This document shows positions 59,731 through 64,000 of a DNA stretch of 64,000 nucleotides, in pieces. The translations under genes and the position numbers were made by a program. Each line of letters starts with the position of its first letter. Position 1 is the first letter of the stretch. A model generated the notes under the pieces. The model saw only the letters and a program-made list of their open reading frames with translations. It was not told where the DNA came from and searched no databases. The stretch lies in NCBI GenBank assembly GCA_020746835.1, contig JAGPNK010000003.1, forward strand, positions 1,240,001-1,304,000. The letters are read 5' to 3'. The DNA is from Stachybotrys elegans. Lineage: Eukaryota; Ascomycota; Sordariomycetes; Hypocreales; Stachybotryaceae.

Positions 59731-61053
59731 GAAAGACTCAAAAGAACTTGGATATAGAAGGAAAGAAATCAGGAAGAAAAAGCAATAATATTCCAAAACA
59801 TACATATATAGCAGAGGTGTTCAGGTATGACGGCCTTGGTTGAAGTTTCATAGACGCCTTTTGTCTCTAGATTCCCAGTCTGATATGTTTCACAACGATG
59901 GCCACGTTGTCTCCTCCCCAGTATGTGCCTTTGGGACTTCAAAGCAGAATCATCCGGGTTCTCCTAGCCGCTTACACTTCTGGCCGACGTATATGAATAT
60001 TGAGTCGCCTTCTAATAACAAATCATGTCGCTTTCAATGTTCGATAAGTCGTGACAGTCAGGTGTCCGGCGAAGGAATAGATTTTCGCAATTACTGCCTA
60101 GCACTCTTCTTCATTTAATTTATTTATAAGATTTTGTTTCTTAAATTCGACACGATGTTCTTTGTTCACAGCGCAAATGAATATAATAACAGCTAGTAAA
60201 TAGGCATTTTAGCTATCGCGTCCCTCTCGCGAGAAACGGTATGTTAAACTTAGATACTCTGGGGTGGGCACTTGACAAAGTTCATTCTCAGCTGCTTTGA
60301 CGATATGCTAATTCATTTCTTGCCTCCTTGATAGTGCCATGTCCCTACATGGGGGATTCCCAAGAACCAAGTTTGACTCACGATCGACTCCAGGGTACTC
60401 TAGTGTGGTTCATTCAGATAGCCTCGGCAGATTACGGCATCATGGCTGGGAGCCATGGGATTGGGAGACAGGGGAGGAGGGTCTAGAGGACCCAACTGGG
60501 CGAGGAGTGGGATCGAAGGATGAATTGTGTGAAGATCAAAATTGGAAAAACTCCCGTGGTTAGGATTGCGCCGATCATCCCAAGGAGGCGGCGTGAGGGT
60601 GACTGAGATTCGATGGCGATTGGCACAAAAGACAGATTTACGAAGCAGGCAGGCCAATCCTGCAGAGTTTTCAGGGACGCGACTACAAAGATTGGCAAGG
60701 AGGGACTTTGCTCCAACAAGGCCGAGATGTCACCACACGATAGATGGATAGACAGGGGGGCTGCATGATGGCGTCGCTGTGAGGACGCAGCTTGACTCGC
60801 TTGCATACCTGCAACAGGTAGCAGGACAAGAAAACTACGCAGGTGTGGGAGTGGGAATGGACGCGCAAATGAGGGGGAAATGGCTGCAGGCGAGGCGAGG
60901 GTGTTGGCGAGGGGCGGTGAGTTTTTCTACAAAGGTGCAAGAGCGTGCGTGTTTGTCGGATCCTTCAGAGTAGCGGTGGCGTATCTGTGCCGTGCATGAG
61001 GCTGGAAAAGGAACCAGATTTGCCCAAATTGTGTGCAAAGGGGTAGTGGTGAA

Positions 61054-61069
61054 GGGGGGGGGGGGGGGG
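61054..61069. repeat. G16 homopolymer run
   Basis: Sixteen consecutive G bases; length may vary or be mis-assembled. Confidence 0.8.
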
Positions 61070-61634
61070 CAGGGAGAGGTGATGGTGAGGTAGCATTGGC
61101 GAGAAGCGACGATGACAAAACAAATCAATAACGCCAGATAGAGAATGAAGTATTGATGTGTCGTGACGATGATGAACAGACAAAATAAGCTCGCAACGTG
61201 GAAAGAAGTGTTAGTAAGGTAATAACACAGGGTGATATAGGGACGAGGGGACGTGTTTGTTTTGGTCTCGCCAGCCCTGGGAGCGGGGACGGAAATAGAA
61301 CAAAGAAAGTGCTTGCATTGATGCACAAACTAGCCGTGGCCGGCCGATCTCACAGATCAGAGAGCAAGGCAGAGAAGAAGCTGAATGCCGTGAGACTGTG
61401 TAAGCCAACAAGGTAGCCACGAGACAAGATCGACAGAGACAGAGAGAAAGAGAGAGCGCTTCGCCATCGATGATGTGCCCGTCCATCCATCAGGTAATTA
61501 ACCAATCCATTCTTCTGCTATGGGCAGCTGGACTGGACGGCCAAGCGGCCCAGGCGAATGAATGGCAGGGTGACAATCCAGGGGTGGCTGCATAACAGAC
61601 GCTGCACAATGCAATATTTCCCCCAGGCACAGAC

Positions 61635-61652
61635 GCACACACACACACACAC
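61635..61652. repeat. CA dinucleotide microsatellite
   Basis: About nine CA units in non-coding DNA. Confidence 0.8.
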
Positions 61653-63859
61653 GAGCACCGTGTTCCCAGGTTTACGGGAGCAGCGGAGCGGCACAGCGAG
61701 GCACGGCCGTCTTTTTTATCTTTCTCTGTTTATGCCTCTGTGTCGTTTCCTGTTTCGCCGCCGCCGCCTCCGCCGCCGCCGACACCAGGCGTTGGGTGAA
61801 ACATTTCCTCTCTTTTCTCTGTCTGTTCTGTGAGCTTCTGTCGGGTCGGCTGGCCTGTGCCCTGGGACGAGTTGGTTAGTTTATTTATTTATTTATTCAT
61901 TTTTATTTTTATTTTATTCCCGCAGGCGAAGAGGGGATCCAGACGCTGAACTGACCGAGAAGCCGGGGGGGAAGGGCAGGGGAAGAGGACCGGCTATAAC
62001 AGTCCATCCCTGTTTAATAAGGATCTCCCTCGACTAGACAAGCGATGCCAGGTCGTCCCGGGACGAAGAAAAATGCCCTTTGCCCATCCCTCCTGTGTCC
62101 CTTTTACCCCGCCCACCGTCGGTTCATCAGCTTCACCGTTCTGCCGCTAACTAGAAAATCCCAGTTGGTTCAGGGCAGGCACAGGTGTTTGTTTCCAGGC
62201 CACGCGGCAGCTCTGTCCCGTCCATGTGGCCGGCATGGGCGGCGCTAACTCGTGCATGCATTGTGCTATTTGATGTGATTCATCTGATGATGAAGAGGAA
62301 TGGATCTTCTCTGGCCTCCGGGCCTAACGAGCGCCACTGAAGATTGGCGGCGGCCATCTCGTCAAAAGTTGTTTAATGTCCGTCCGTACCCATTAATATC
62401 TCTCAACTCGGTCATGGCAGCACGGCCCAACCTGGGCTCTTTGCGTGCTCTCGTTCTCGCCTGTCAGTGTCCTGTCGAGCCACGGCGAGCAGCAAACCGG
62501 TAGGCTAGGCAGTTGACTGGCTCCGCGATCAGACGCGAACCCAGCAAACCCCCCCCCCCTCGCTTGCAACGAGATGGCGCCATCTGAATAACCCGTGGGC
62601 GGACATCGGTCTATGGTCTAGGCCCGGCATCAACTCCCGCGATGCGCCCGCCGTGGTGTTTGCTTGGTACTGACCCGAAGCTATTGGGTTTTCACCGCAC
62701 ACCGCACGCTGAGGCGAGACGCTAAACAAGTAATGCAGCTACCGCCATGACGTGGTGCTGGATGGTTCAGCTCTCGGTCCTGTCAGGGGGGCCTCCCTTC
62801 GCATTCCTCCCCCGCCTCGTCGTGCCTCTGCTAGAGATGAAAAAGAAGCTCAGGCCAAGCGACGCAAGGGAGCCCTGCCCCCTGTCTGGAGCCTAAGAAC
62901 GGCGGTTCTCGCTCGCTCCCTCTCTGGTTGTCTTCAATCAGCAAGCCATACATACTACTTGGGGGCCAGGCACAGGCACAGGCACACGAGAGGGCCAACA
63001 AAAGACCCAGAAAATAGTGACACACAGTACAGACACGAAATGCCATAAAAAGGGAAACGTGCCAATATCTCACCACATGCATGTAGAGCCCTTTTTCCCA
63101 CTAGAGCCGTTGGTGGCGGCTCCACGGCTGCTCAGCCCATCCCCTTTGTGTGTGTATTTCGGGAAGTGAGGGGAAGGGGGTGTGTTGGCTAAGGAGAAGA
63201 AGAGAAAAAGGTGGAAAATAAAGTAAAAAATTAAGATAAAAACAATGAAAAAGAGTCGTGAAGCGGGTTGTGTATATGTGAGAATGCGTGCGCCATCTAA
63301 TTTGACGCACCGTAATTACCCATATTCATGCTCGTTCTTTCGTTCCTGCCTTCAGGCACCAACAAGGGCACAGGCACTCACATGACATGAGAGGGATGAG
63401 AGGGACGGGCGGCAGAGGAGGAGTGTGTCCAACATGGGGTCCCTCCCATATCCCTGCCACGGCACCTCTCCCCTGCTTGTCCTTGTCCTTGACGTCTTGA
63501 TCCAATCCCACTTGGCGGCGGGTCCCATCCTCCTACCCTTCTCTCCGAGTCTCCATCTCCGCTGTTGTCGTTCTTGACCTGTCTGTACTGTACATACACC
63601 TCTCTGTATCGACGCCAGGAGACATTTGGGGATACGGAAAGGAAGAAAAAAAAAGAGCTTGGAAAACGACAGAAATCCGCCCATCTCATGAGGTGACCTG
63701 CCTCGAGGCTCGCGTCCGTTGTGACTTGGGACTCCAGCTGTTCGTCGCTGGATCGCCAGGGTCGCCCTCCTCTGTCTCAACACCAAGGAGAAACCCGTCC
63801 GTCTCGCGCACTGAGACATTCCGACGGCATCGCACACCGGGCGCTTCAATGTCGACGAG

Positions 63860-64000
63860 ATGGCCGTCGCCGAGCTAGACGTCAACGTCAACGTCCAGAC
63901 GCCCACCTCGGCCACCTACACCTCCAACAACACCGCAGAGACGTCGCCGCGCAAGAACCGCGTCCAGTATCGCGCCTTTCCTTCCTACATACCCGCTCCC
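63860..64000 (+). CDS. Start of an unidentified gene, cut by the right edge
   Basis: An ATG at 63860 opens a frame that stays open for 47 codons to the window end. It begins MAVAELDVNVNVQTPTSAT, followed by Asn/Thr-rich and then basic residues. The third-position GC bias (GTC, AAC, ACC, CGC codons) is strong and typical of coding DNA in this genome, unlike the preceding 4 kb. An earlier ATG at 63849 is out of frame and stops after nine codons. The family cannot be identified from so short a piece. Confidence 0.55.
   Translation, partial: MAVAELDVNVNVQTPTSATYTSNNTAETSPRKNRVQYRAFPSYIPAP

Larger units (their letters stand above)
59361..63859. other. 4.5-kb non-coding, microsatellite-rich stretch
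   Basis: No convincing gene. It holds a relic of the ABCA gene near 59641, an AT-rich part to about 60200, a G16 run, a CA repeat, a CCG-rich patch at 61745-61790, ATTT repeats near 61885, and a C-run near 62550. Its right part likely serves as promoter and leader for the gene starting at 63860; the length suggests complex regulation. Confidence 0.45.

Noticed and set aside
61054..62565. Homopolymer and microsatellite series as a possible centromere or telomere feature
   Set aside because: Isolated short repeats without array structure or telomeric TTAGGG units.

Overview
The window is nuclear DNA of a filamentous ascomycete, most likely a Sordariomycete (Hypocreales-like). The basis is many short GT-AG introns (44-112 nt) with CTAAC-type branch sites, fungus-specific families (QutC/qa-4-type 3-dehydroshikimate dehydratase, SesB-NACHT-WD40 NOD-like receptor, CYP52-like P450, LYC1-like acetyltransferase, an NRPS) and large GC-balanced intergenic spaces. 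All exon boundaries were worked out by hand from reading frame, splice consensus and protein-family fit. No tRNA, rRNA or CRISPR array was recognised.

Region 1 (1-9.2 kb) looks like a secondary-metabolite locus made of two divergent pairs. The NRPS (minus, cut by the left edge) faces an MFS exporter across 0.6 kb. A 3-dehydroshikimate dehydratase (minus) faces a tyrosinase with an apparent galectin-like C-terminal domain across 0.75 kb. The dehydratase would make protocatechuate, a catechol. An NRPS could activate it, the tyrosinase could act on catechols or phenols, and the MFS protein could export the product. This pathway is inferred from gene content.

Region 2 (9.2-24 kb) holds a decayed coding remnant, an unrecognised proline-rich protein, a small protein with a myristoylation motif and a membrane tail, a HAD-family hydrolase, a stand-alone thioesterase-like alpha/beta hydrolase, an MFS sugar transporter and a bZIP transcription factor. 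Region 3 (24-36 kb) is a 12-kb stretch in which I find no convincing gene. It lies between the bZIP gene and a LYC1-like acetyltransferase, which point away from each other.

Region 4 (36-51.3 kb) carries the LYC1-like gene and a 1,607-residue NOD-like receptor (SesB-type hydrolase, NACHT, WD40). The receptor is divergent from a fructosamine-kinase-like gene with a long acidic repeat tail. A 5.5-kb pseudogene follows, once a fusion of a GH55/pectate-lyase-like domain, a Ser/Thr-rich linker and a subtilase. Region 5 (51.3-64 kb) has a CYP52-like P450 divergent from an intronless ABCA-type transporter, a small relic copy of part of that transporter just downstream, about 4 kb of microsatellite-rich non-coding DNA, and the first 47 codons of a gene cut by the right edge.
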